A stretch of DNA of 9,919 nucleotides from Thermoplasmata archaeon. GTDB taxonomy: Archaea; Thermoplasmatota; Thermoplasmata; SG8-5; JAGLSY01. The position numbers were made by a program, and so were the translations under genes. The notes below the pieces were generated by a model. That model was given only the letters and a program-made list of their open reading frames with translations, was not told the DNA's origin and searched no databases. Below, one piece after another: positions 1-5,832 of this stretch. The first letter of the stretch is position 1. Each line of letters begins with the position of its first letter. The stretch spans positions 1-9,919 of the forward strand of contig JAGLSY010000017.1 of NCBI GenBank assembly GCA_023135545.1. The letters run 5' to 3'.

Positions 1-764
1 CCGGCATTCACCATGGTCGCCGCATGAATCAGGGCGCTGACCGTGGTCGGACCCTCCATGGCGTTGGGGAGCCAGACATGGAGCGGGAACTGTGCGCTCT
101 TCCCCACCGCTCCTGCGAACAGGAGGAGGGCGGGGAGCAGAAGTCCCTGGACATCGTGGCCTATCAATTGCTCCAGGCTGGTGAAGTTGAGGGTCCCGTA
201 CTTGGAGTAGAGTATGGCAATGCCGGTGAGGAAAAGCACATCCCCGATCCTCGTGACCAGGAAGGCCTTCTTGGCTGCTGCAGCAGCCTCCGGCTTCTGG
301 TACCAGAACCCGATGAGAAGGTAGGAGCACAGCCCCACCAGCTCCCAGAATATGAACATAAGCAGGAAATTATTGGCCAGCACCAAGCCCAGCATGGAGC
401 CGACGAAGAGAGAGATTATAGCGTAGTACCGCCTTTTGGAGGGGTCGTCGTGCATGTAGCCCAGCGAGTAAACAGCCACCATCGTTGACACGAAGGTGAC
501 AACGATGAGCATCAGGGCGGTCAAGCTGTCGATGAATATGCCGACCTCCAGGCCGGTGCCGGATACCCAGCTCATCGAGGCCTCGTAGGAGCCGTTCTCC
601 AGAACCTCGAAGAATATCAGTATGGAAAGGACCAGCGTGATCGCCACGGCACCTATGGTTATCGGCGCACCGCCCTCCTTCATCTTATTGCCGAAGAAGG
701 CGACGAGCAGGAAGCCGATGAAGGGGATGATCGGAATAAGATATGATAATTCTACCCAGCTCAT
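1..764 (-). CDS. nuoL: Complex I proton-channel subunit L, N-terminal part (runs off window)
   Basis: NuoL/FpoL-like antiporter subunit of the membrane arm of respiratory complex I, which couples electron transfer to ion pumping. The first 254 codons are present; the 5' end of the gene is inside the window and the rest lies beyond base 1. My translation of the minus strand starts MSWVELSYLIPIIPF and gives several hydrophobic helices. The family's signature residues are visible: FWELVGLCSYLLIGF (Glu about 141, the conserved TM5 glutamate), GKSAQFPLHVWLP (Lys about 222, TM7 lysine) and MEGPTTVSALIHAATMVNA near the edge. One small departure is Asn in WLPNAMEGPT where Asp is usual. The ATG sits one base after the nukoK-type stop at 766-768 (that is, the nuoK stop), with AGGTGG just upstream, so translation is probably coupled to nuoK. 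FpoL is the archaeal F420H2 dehydrogenase name for the same protein. Confidence 0.95.
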   Translation of the reverse strand, partial: MSWVELSYLIPIIPFIGFLLVAFFGNKMKEGGAPITIGAVAITLVLSILIFFEVLENGSYEASMSWVSGTGLEVGIFIDSLTALMLIVVTFVSTMVAVYSLGYMHDDPSKRRYYAIISLFVGSMLGLVLANNFLLMFIFWELVGLCSYLLIGFWYQKPEAAAAAKKAFLVTRIGDVLFLTGIAILYSKYGTLNFTSLEQLIGHDVQGLLLPALLLFAGAVGKSAQFPLHVWLPNAMEGPTTVSALIHAATMVNA

Positions 765-765
765 T

Positions 766-1068
766 CTACCACCTCAACAGTCTTATCTTCTGGAGCTCCA
801 CCGTGCCATACCTCTTGTAGAGCAGGAGGAATATGGCCAGCCCGATCGCGACCTCAGCCGCGGCCAGTCCGATGGAGAAAAGGGCAAACACCTGCCCGGA
901 CACATCGCCCGAGTAAGCCGAAAATGCCACGAAGTTGATGTTCACGGCGTTCAGCATTATCTCGATGGACATGAGGACGTAGATGGCGTTCTTCTTGGTC
1001 AGTACTCCATATATGCCGATACAGAAGAGCATCGCCGACAGCACCAGATAGTAGGTCAGCGGAATCAT
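766..1068 (-). CDS. nuoK: Complex I membrane subunit K
   Basis: NuoK/FpoK/MrpC-like subunit of the complex I membrane arm, 100 residues, the normal family length. Three hydrophobic helices are visible (about 5-24, 28-50 and 60-85). The conserved acidic positions of the family are present: Glu about 36 in MSIEIMLNAVNINF and Glu about 72 in GLAAAEVAIGLAIF, both part of the proton path in characterised enzymes. The start ATG overlaps the stop of the preceding nuoJ C-terminal gene in an ATGA, and AAGGAGAGGG lies just upstream. The order J, K, L is the standard complex I order. No oddities seen. Confidence 0.96.
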   Translation of the reverse strand: MIPLTYYLVLSAMLFCIGIYGVLTKKNAIYVLMSIEIMLNAVNINFVAFSAYSGDVSGQVFALFSIGLAAAEVAIGLAIFLLLYKRYGTVELQKIRLLRW

Positions 1069-1295
1069 TCGTCCCTCTCCTTCGCTATAAACACCGAGCC
1101 CAGCATGGCCGCGACCAGCACCAGTGACAGAAGCACGAATGGCAGGTAATGGTCCTCGAACAGGCTGATACCCAGGTCGGTCATCTCGGTCTCCTGCGGG
1201 GAGTCCGAGTCAAAACTCGCTTGTGTGATGATGAAGAGCATCAGGAAGACTAATGCGAGCACAGCAATGGATTTCACATACTTGCCATCGCTCAT
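1065..1295 (-). CDS. nuoJ: Complex I subunit J, C-terminal half (split nuoJ)
   Basis: Short 76-residue protein with two hydrophobic helices (about 8-24 and 51-71) separated by an acidic loop. It corresponds to the C-terminal part of NuoJ, which in many archaea is a separate gene (the two FpoJ genes of Methanosarcina are the known example). An open frame extends upstream to an ATG at 1361, but I chose the ATG at 1295 because AAAGGAGGTGG lies 6 bases before it and the 22 extra residues are polar and unlike NuoJ. The 3' end overlaps nuoK by 4 bases. A 55-base gap separates it from the N-terminal half, and the two halves are in different frames, so they are two genes. Assignment rests mainly on position and the helix pattern, since this part of NuoJ is poorly conserved. 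Confidence 0.85.
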   Translation of the reverse strand: MSDGKYVKSIAVLALVFLMLFIITQASFDSDSPQETEMTDLGISLFEDHYLPFVLLSLVLVAAMLGSVFIAKERDE

Positions 1296-1324
1296 TCCGC
1301 ACCACCTCCTTTCAGTCGGTGCCC

Positions 1325-1355
1325 AATAATGCAATCGCTTTGCTCTCGCATTATT
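1325..1355 (-). repeat. Inverted repeat in the gap between the two nuoJ halves
   Basis: AATAATGC at 1325-1332 is perfectly complementary to GCATTATT at 1348-1355, with a 15-base spacer. On the transcript this makes an 8-base-pair stem in the gap between the nuoJ halves, covering the stop codon of the N-terminal half. Its role is unknown; it may affect stability or ribosome re-entry before the strong ribosome site of the C-terminal half. Confidence 0.5.
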
Positions 1356-1620
1356 CCCCACCTCCCTTCCTCTCTATGATCTGTCTCTTCGTCAGCATGA
1401 CGGCGAACAGAATAAGAATTGTCACCGCTCCGGCATATATCAATATCTGGACTATGGCCAGGTACTCGGCGTTGAGCAGTATGAAAAGGGCCGAGACACC
1501 TATGAAGGCCAGGGCCAGCCACATCACGCTGTGGATTATCTCGTCCGAGCGAAGCACCTGGATTGCAGACCCGAGTATTATAGCGCTTATGACAAAGAAT
1601 GATATTTCCTCGAAGTTCAT
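1351..1620 (-). CDS. nuoJ: Complex I subunit J, N-terminal half (split nuoJ)
   Basis: An 89-residue membrane protein matching the N-terminal half of NuoJ/FpoJ. Three helices are visible (about 6-22, 30-47 and 54-75). The family's most recognisable stretch is present: AEYLAIVQILIYAGAVTILI, corresponding to the NuoJ TM3 region with the pi-bulge seen in complex I structures. The protein then ends in a basic tail (about LTKRQIIERKGGGE), whereas single-gene NuoJ continues into two more helices; those are supplied by the separate gene just downstream. The ATG overlaps the nuoI stop in an ATGA (4 bases), which indicates translational coupling. Confidence 0.93.
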   Translation of the reverse strand: MNFEEISFFVISAIILGSAIQVLRSDEIIHSVMWLALAFIGVSALFILLNAEYLAIVQILIYAGAVTILILFAVMLTKRQIIERKGGGE

Positions 1621-2378
1621 GTGTTATCCCCCTTCATCTCTATGACGAATTTTGGACATTTGGATTCGCAGATACCGCAGGAAACGCATATGTCCTTGGT
1701 AAGCCGCGGTTTCTTCTTGGGCTTCTTGCCCTCCTCGACAACCTGGCCCTCCACCTCGAACATCTGCAGGGCACCAGGCGGGCATTCCTTGGCACAGATT
1801 CCGCAGCCGATACAGCCCTCCATATCGATCTCCGGGAACTCTATCTTCTTGGGCGGCAGGTCCGGCCTTCTCAGATCGCCCTTCCTGGCTATCATATCGG
1901 CTGGAGTAGAGAGCAATTCCTCTCTTGTGAAGCCGCTGACATCGTAATCATTGGTCATGCCCAGAGCGTCCTTGGGGCAAATTTCCACGCAGAGGGTGCA
2001 GAACATGCATCTAGCCTGGTTGACCTGGGGCAGTTTCTTGCCTCCGTATTCCACAAGGTCGATGGCATCGTTGGGGCATATTATCTCGCACAGTCCGCAG
2101 CTCACGCACAATTCCTCATCCAGGGCATGGCAGCCCCTGAAGAAGTCCCAGCATCCCTCGACGCCGAAGCGATTCTCGGGACGCAGTTCAACTTGCCTGT
2201 CCGGCCTTTCCTTCGGATACATGAGGGTGGTGGGTCGCTTGAAACTGCGGAAGAACTGCTTGAGCGTCACGCCCATCGGCTTCATGAACAACCTGATAAA
2301 TCCTGAGATCCCATTGACAAAACCAGGCTTTCTCGTTCCCGGCCTGTCCGCCGAGGTACGGACTCTTATCTCGACCAT
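1617..2378 (-). CDS. nuoI: Complex I iron-sulfur subunit I with an extra 2x[4Fe-4S] domain
   Basis: NuoI/FpoI-like subunit that carries electrons through two 4Fe-4S clusters along the peripheral arm toward NuoB. The N-terminal part is typical: a segment with GCHALDEELCVSC, then C91-x2-C94-x2-C97-x3-C101-P and C124-x2-C127-x2-C130-x3-C134-P. After a linker of about 50 residues a second bacterial-type ferredoxin module follows: C189-x2-C192-x2-C195-x3-C199-P and C231-x2-C234-x2-C237-x3-C241-P, separated by a lysine-rich stretch. All 16 cysteines are in frame, so four clusters are predicted. At 253 residues it is clearly longer than the roughly 130-180 usual for NuoI. The ATG directly follows the nuoH stop, with GGGGGT upstream. 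The extra domain may form the electron entry port, since no NuoEFG or FpoF gene is present here; that is inference. Confidence 0.93.
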   Translation of the reverse strand: MVEIRVRTSADRPGTRKPGFVNGISGFIRLFMKPMGVTLKQFFRSFKRPTTLMYPKERPDRQVELRPENRFGVEGCWDFFRGCHALDEELCVSCGLCEIICPNDAIDLVEYGGKKLPQVNQARCMFCTLCVEICPKDALGMTNDYDVSGFTREELLSTPADMIARKGDLRRPDLPPKKIEFPEIDMEGCIGCGICAKECPPGALQMFEVEGQVVEEGKKPKKKPRLTKDICVSCGICESKCPKFVIEMKGDNT

Positions 2379-3443
2379 CTAGATTACCCCCAGTGACAGC
2401 AGAACCACGGCAATCACTATGTTGAGCATGGCGAGGGGGAGAAGTCTCTTCCAGCCGATCTGGAGAAGCTGGTCTATTCTTATTCTGGGGGCAGACGCGC
2501 GGAGCCAGACTAAGAGCATGAAGAGAATGTAGACCTTGAGCATGAACCAGGCTTCAGGCGGGATGTATTGGGTGAAGGGGCCGTTCCACCCGCCCAGGAA
2601 AAGGAAGGTGGCCAGCGCACACCCGACATAGCCGCGGAGATATGATGTGAACATGATGAGGCCGAACCTTATGCCGCCGTATTCGGTGGTCCAGCCCTCG
2701 ACCAATTCGGCTTCGGCTTCTGGAAGGTCGAATGGAATCCTTTCGACTTCGGCCAGCACTCCAATAAGGAAGATGATAAAACCAAGGAAAGAGGGAATGA
2801 CGAACCACATGCTCTGCTGGGCCTCCACGATGACAGATATGCTCAGGGAACCGGCCATGAGGATCACGCCCACCGTGGAAAGCATCAGCGGAATTTCGTA
2901 GCTTATCATCTGGGCGGCCGAGCGCATTCCCCCGATAAGTGAATATTTGTTGTTCTGGGACCAGCCGGCAATGAAAATGAAGAAGGGTGCGAGGGTGTAG
3001 ATAGCGAATATCATGAATATCCCGCCGTCAACATCGGCCATGAAGAATCTATCACTGAGAGGAATGAGGGCCAGCACGACAACCGAGGAGCCGATATAGA
3101 GCGCAATGGAAATAACGTAGGAAGAGCGGTCCACTCCCCTGGGCGTGATGACCTCCTTGAGAAAGAGCTTGAGGCCGTCGGCCACATTCTGCAGCAGGCC
3201 GGCAAAACCGACCTCGGTGGGGCCCCTCCTGTCCATGAGCCTGGCTATGAACTTTCGCTCCACCCAGATCATCATCACAACATTCAGCAAGACAATAACA
3301 AGAATAAGAGCGGCCATCAAAAGTACCACGAGGGCATGTATGCTGGTGGGTGATGTAAGAAAGGACAGCTGGCTCGGAAGCCAGGTATCGACCCATCCTG
3401 TAACCTTGGTGACTAGACATTCCACGAATCCGTAGAGATCCAT
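2379..3443 (-). CDS. nuoH: Complex I membrane subunit H (quinone/phenazine site)
   Basis: NuoH/FpoH subunit, which anchors the peripheral arm and lines the quinone or methanophenazine chamber. The length of 354 residues is normal for the family. Conserved parts are visible in order: WVERKFIARLMDRRGP (about 60-75), the basic loop GWSQNNKYSLIGGMRSAAQ (about 160-178), the acidic loop ERIPFDLPEAEAELVEGWTT (about 234-253) and the C-terminal WLRASAPRIRIDQLLQIGWK (about 313-332). About eight hydrophobic helices are spread between them. GGAGG lies about 10 bases before the ATG. It is the first gene of the complex I transcript here, with a 350-base non-coding gap and a divergent gene upstream. In the usual order nuoA-D would precede it, so those genes must be elsewhere or missing. 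Confidence 0.97.
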   Translation of the reverse strand: MDLYGFVECLVTKVTGWVDTWLPSQLSFLTSPTSIHALVVLLMAALILVIVLLNVVMMIWVERKFIARLMDRRGPTEVGFAGLLQNVADGLKLFLKEVITPRGVDRSSYVISIALYIGSSVVVLALIPLSDRFFMADVDGGIFMIFAIYTLAPFFIFIAGWSQNNKYSLIGGMRSAAQMISYEIPLMLSTVGVILMAGSLSISVIVEAQQSMWFVIPSFLGFIIFLIGVLAEVERIPFDLPEAEAELVEGWTTEYGGIRFGLIMFTSYLRGYVGCALATFLFLGGWNGPFTQYIPPEAWFMLKVYILFMLLVWLRASAPRIRIDQLLQIGWKRLLPLAMLNIVIAVVLLSLGVI

Positions 3444-3587
3444 TTTACCGGTTCCTCCATTTCTCGGCTGACGGGGGCTCTCAGGCGCGCACGGGTGCTA
3501 TGTTGCCGGGATAAGTCCAACCCCTTTATCAAGGTTACGATTAAGTAAACGTAAGGTTTTTAAGGATGTGCGTTCATTATCTAATGC
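3444..3587. promoter_or_regulatory. Divergent promoter region between nuoH and the plus-strand gene pair
   Basis: No gene is seen in this stretch. For the plus strand, an A/T box TTTTTAA at 3557-3563 inside AAGGTTTTTAAGG fits an archaeal TATA element; 25 bases downstream is about 3587, exactly where structured element 1 begins. For the minus strand (nuoH), TTACTTAA-like and TTGATAAAG-like boxes occur on the complement of roughly 3523-3550, which would give a leader of about 55-75 bases. The rest is G/C-rich. The positions are predictions from sequence only. Confidence 0.5.
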
Positions 3588-3773
3588 GAGGGCTCCCCAT
3601 GGCTAAAGCCAGGGGCATACCTTGCTGTTTTATGTAATAACAGCGAGGCGATTGAGCCCTTACATAATTCGCACCAGTGCCTACAGCTCGATGAACGTCG
3701 CCTTTCATCCGCAAACATTGTTTGGGTCTGACCCAAACACGGAAGGTTGCGGCATTCAGGCGTGGTGCAAATT
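3588..3773 (+). ncRNA. Structured element, copy 1 (candidate RNA leader)
   Basis: About 186 bases that fold into two consecutive long-range-closed units. Unit A: AGGGCTC 3589-3595 pairs with GAGCCCT 3654-3660. Inside are one arm with CCC/GGG and TGGC/GCCA closing a TAAA loop (3596-3614), and a second arm CCTTGCTGTT 3620-3629 with AACAGCGAGG 3639-3648. Unit B: AATT plus GCACCA (3666-3676) pairs with TGGTGC plus AATT (3763-3773). Inside is a long arm CGCCT 3699-3703 with AGGCG 3758-3762, CCGCAA 3709-3714 with TTGCGG 3747-3752, and GTTTGGG 3720-3726 with CCCAAAC 3732-3738. It starts about 25 bases after a TATA box and ends 10 bases before the ribosome site of the next gene, so it would be that gene's 5' leader. 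The same architecture recurs at 5637-5820. The strand is inferred from this context. An IS200/IS605-related relic is the main alternative. Confidence 0.6.
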
Positions 3774-3793
3774 CAGTAAATCCAGGTGGAAGA

Positions 3794-4822
3794 GTGAGAA
3801 AAAATATAGTTAGAGTTTGGGCAGTTTGCTTTCTGATTCTTGCAATGTTCGGTCTTGTTGCTACGCTTGCCAGTATTCAAGTGGCAGCCCAAGACGCTTC
3901 AGGTACTTGGACCTCGAGGATTGCCGGCGAGGGGATGATTATCGAGACGTACTATGCCGATTACCATTACGATGTTCGACTCGTTTTGAACCAGAACGGG
4001 AACGCAGTGAGCGGGACGATCGAAACGACATGCAGTAACGTGGACATCAACGTAGCAGGCTGGGAGAGCGCCCTGGAGGCTGTGGGCACGAGCGAAACCA
4101 GTTCGGTCAGCGGCACGGTGTCGGGGACCAGCCTAACCTTGGTTATCTCCGGTTCGGAGGGGACTTTGATTTTATCATTAACGGTGATTGGCGACAGGAT
4201 GACCGGGAGCGGCGAATACACATACCCGGCAACCCAGTCATCAATTGATTACATCGTCAACCTCGAAGGAGGTTCTTCAGGAGGTGATGACGGCTCTTCT
4301 AGTTATGACGGCGGTTCTTCGAGCGGCGACGAGGGTACCGGACTGCCGGACATGGATTTCCTGGCACCTCTGGCCGCGACCTTAGGCTTCTTCGGAGGGT
4401 TGGTTGGCCTGGGGGCATCTTCCAGACCATCTCCAAGGCTCTCTAACCTTCGCCAGGCAGGACATACTCGACGTCCACCACAAATATATTCACGTCAGCT
4501 TGGTGGAGGCGGAACCACCTATTCGGAACCTGGTGACGCTCGCATGTCCGATGAAGGGCAACCGTACGGATACCCGATATCCTCCGAAGGAGCCAAGCCC
4601 ATAAGCGGGGTTGGCGTACATACTCCTTCGCGATTAGACAGCAATGGTAATCCCAGACCACCCCGTGATTATCCGGGAGACGCTAGCGAACATCCATGGT
4701 GTGGGATTTGTGGTAACGCTAGGTTGCAGGCCCATTACACATTGAAAGACGGCGACCCGGGCTCGTGGTACTGTCCTAACTGCAAAACATATCCATATGG
4801 CAAATCCCCGGGAGTTGATTGA
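3794..4822 (+). CDS. Uncharacterised exported membrane protein with C-terminal zinc ribbon
   Basis: Not a family I recognise. From the GTG at 3794 it has 342 residues. Order of parts: a basic N-terminus and hydrophobic signal (about 1-33, cleavage plausible after VAA); a beta-rich domain (about 36-158) with alternating Gly/Ser/Thr strands reminiscent of lipocalin-like or secreted beta-barrel repeats; a Gly/Ser/Asp linker (159-182); one membrane helix (about 188-208, FLAPLAATLGFFGGLVGLGA); a polar, proline-rich stretch; and a zinc ribbon with C303-x2-C306 and C327-x2-C330. This predicts an outside sensor or binding domain, one membrane pass and a cytoplasmic zinc ribbon. An ATG at 3722 is in frame, but it lies inside a hairpin of the structured leader; AGGTGG at 3784-3789 precedes the GTG, and starting there puts the signal peptide at the N-terminus. 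The stop abuts the next start, so the two genes are probably co-translated. Confidence 0.8.
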   Translation: MRKNIVRVWAVCFLILAMFGLVATLASIQVAAQDASGTWTSRIAGEGMIIETYYADYHYDVRLVLNQNGNAVSGTIETTCSNVDINVAGWESALEAVGTSETSSVSGTVSGTSLTLVISGSEGTLILSLTVIGDRMTGSGEYTYPATQSSIDYIVNLEGGSSGGDDGSSSYDGGSSSGDEGTGLPDMDFLAPLAATLGFFGGLVGLGASSRPSPRLSNLRQAGHTRRPPQIYSRQLGGGGTTYSEPGDARMSDEGQPYGYPISSEGAKPISGVGVHTPSRLDSNGNPRPPRDYPGDASEHPWCGICGNARLQAHYTLKDGDPGSWYCPNCKTYPYGKSPGVD

Positions 4823-5608
4823 TTGACTTACGGACATCCCACCCAGATGCCCCCGGCAGTCAACCAGGTGTTCAAGCGCCCCCTTACGAGAGAGGAGGCC
4901 AGTCAAGGGCTCAAATCCTTCAAGAAGTTCCAATGGGGACTCAGGATAGTCGCCCTGCTTTCCCTCATTCTTGTCTTCACATTTATTTTCACAGATACCG
5001 ACTCGGTGCTGGGTATCGTCCTAATGATGTTGAGCTTGATCTTCGGGGCGATGGCCCTGGTCATGTCCCCCATCGTGCTCAGTATTCAGAAACAAATTAC
5101 CAGAGTGATCAATAGAGGAACAGTGATAGAAGTGCGAGGAACCGCAAGCAAGAACCGTGCGACCTGGAATGTGGGTCCAGTATCGTTGAGAGCCACCGAC
5201 GAGGTCAACGGGATAGTCAGCGAAGGAATGCAAGCCAGCGTGGCGTGCATCCCAAAGATGAAGGTCGCCATTACCGTCAACAACATCGGTCTTAAGCAGA
5301 TCACTCGCATGACGTGTCCGCCGAACATCGAAGCATCGGCTGTTCCCGAACAGGCTGGACCAGCCGGTTACCCAACCCAGCAACAGCCGCAACCACCGCC
5401 CACACAGTACTATAGTCCAGATCAAAATCCGCAACCTCCACCACCTCCACCTACATCGGACCATGCCCCAGAGCAGTATCCTTCAACACCACCGTCCCAG
5501 GCGGACATCACCGAGAGGTTGAGCAAACTCACAGAACTGATGGATAAGGGCCTGATAACCGAAGAGGAATTCCAGATAAAAAAAGATGAATTGTTGAGGG
5601 GTTTGTAG
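4823..5608 (+). CDS. Uncharacterised two-helix membrane protein with SHOCT domain
   Basis: Protein of 261 residues with an unknown job. Parts in order: a short charged N-terminus with TREEASQGLKSFKKF; two membrane helices (about 40-58 and 62-88); a beta-rich segment with VIEVRGTASKNRATWNVG (about 98-165) that resembles the small NfeD/OB-like cytoplasmic folds only loosely; a Pro/Gln-rich linker (about 172-226) including six prolines in a row; and a C-terminal SHOCT-type helix pair, ITERLSKLTELMDKGLITEE then EFQIKKDELL (about 229-258). SHOCT domains sit at the ends of many membrane proteins and are thought to mediate oligomerisation or interaction. The start is TTG at 4823, immediately after the TGA of the preceding gene, with GGGAG just upstream; an ATG at 4847 is the alternative and would remove eight residues. 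The tight junction suggests the two proteins act together. Confidence 0.82.
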   Translation: MTYGHPTQMPPAVNQVFKRPLTREEASQGLKSFKKFQWGLRIVALLSLILVFTFIFTDTDSVLGIVLMMLSLIFGAMALVMSPIVLSIQKQITRVINRGTVIEVRGTASKNRATWNVGPVSLRATDEVNGIVSEGMQASVACIPKMKVAITVNNIGLKQITRMTCPPNIEASAVPEQAGPAGYPTQQQPQPPPTQYYSPDQNPQPPPPPPTSDHAPEQYPSTPPSQADITERLSKLTELMDKGLITEEEFQIKKDELLRGL

Positions 5609-5610
5609 GT

Positions 5611-5627
5611 TGGTTTCCTTTTGTTTG
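5611..5627 (+). terminator. T-rich tract after the plus-strand gene pair
   Basis: Just after the stop codon lies a pyrimidine-rich run with TTTCC, TTTT and TTT clusters. Archaeal transcription often ends at such T tracts without a hairpin. If termination occurs here, the second structured element would not be part of this transcript. The call is weak because the run is interrupted. Confidence 0.3.
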
Positions 5628-5636
5628 TAATATAAT

Positions 5637-5820
5637 GAGGGCTCCCCAACCCTAAAGGGTGGGGTATCCCTTCTGGTATCTCATTGGCTGATACCAGCAC
5701 AGGGAACATGAGCCCTTATTAAACACGCCCGTCCCAACAAAATGATGCATAGCCATTTTGATGGGCGCCCCGTATCCGCAAATCTGAAGATTGCGGTATT
5801 GGGGCGAGTACATGTTTAAT
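5637..5820 (+). ncRNA. Structured element, copy 2
   Basis: About 184 bases with the same plan as the element at 3588-3773. Unit A: AGGGCTC 5638-5644 pairs with GAGCCCT 5710-5716. Inside are one arm CCC/GGG with ACCC 5649-5652 and GGGT 5657-5660 around a TAAA loop, and a second arm CCCT 5668-5671 with AGGG 5701-5704 plus CTGGTAT 5673-5679 with ATACCAG 5691-5697. Unit B: ATTAAACA 5718-5725 pairs with TGTTTAAT 5813-5820. Inside are one arm CGCCC/GGGCG with CAAAATG/CATTTTG (5726-5767) and one arm CCCC/GGGG with CCGCAA 5776-5781 and TTGCGG 5791-5796. It lies between two converging genes. The strand is assigned by similarity to copy 1; it could also act as a 3' end structure for either transcript. 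Outer and core motifs are shared with copy 1 while arm sequences differ. Confidence 0.6.
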
Positions 5821-5832
5821 AATTAATTATTT

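Noticed and set aside
24..488. 154-residue plus-strand open frame
   Set aside because: It is antisense to nuoL, whose conserved motifs are clear on the minus strand; the plus-strand product has no recognisable features.
622..1149. 175-residue plus-strand open frame
   Set aside because: Antisense to nuoK and parts of nuoL and nuoJ; low-complexity polar product with no domain.
1296..1361. ATG at 1361 as the start of the nuoJ C-terminal gene
   Set aside because: The added residues are unlike NuoJ and the best ribosome site in the area directly precedes the ATG at 1295.
1599..2306. 235-residue plus-strand open frame
   Set aside because: Long but fully antisense to nuoI, which has sixteen cluster cysteines in frame; the length is explained by the G/C-biased codon pattern of nuoI.
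3535..3554. Inverted repeat TTACG ... CGTAA between the divergent promoters as an operator
   Set aside because: Only five base pairs with a ten-base spacer in A/T-rich DNA; could easily be chance and no second copy was seen.
3588..3773. Structured element as a tRNA or a CRISPR repeat
   Set aside because: No anticodon-loop or T-arm pattern, arms are of the wrong size, and there are only two divergent copies 2 kb apart rather than short identical repeats with spacers.
3722..3793. ATG at 3722 as the start of the zinc-ribbon gene
   Set aside because: It lies inside the paired GTTTGGG/CCCAAAC hairpin of the structured element, lacks a ribosome site and would put 24 polar residues before the signal peptide; the GTG at 3794 has AGGTGG upstream.
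3622..3813. 63-residue open frame inside structured element 1
   Set aside because: No ribosome site, and the sequence is explained by paired stems that would constrain both strands.
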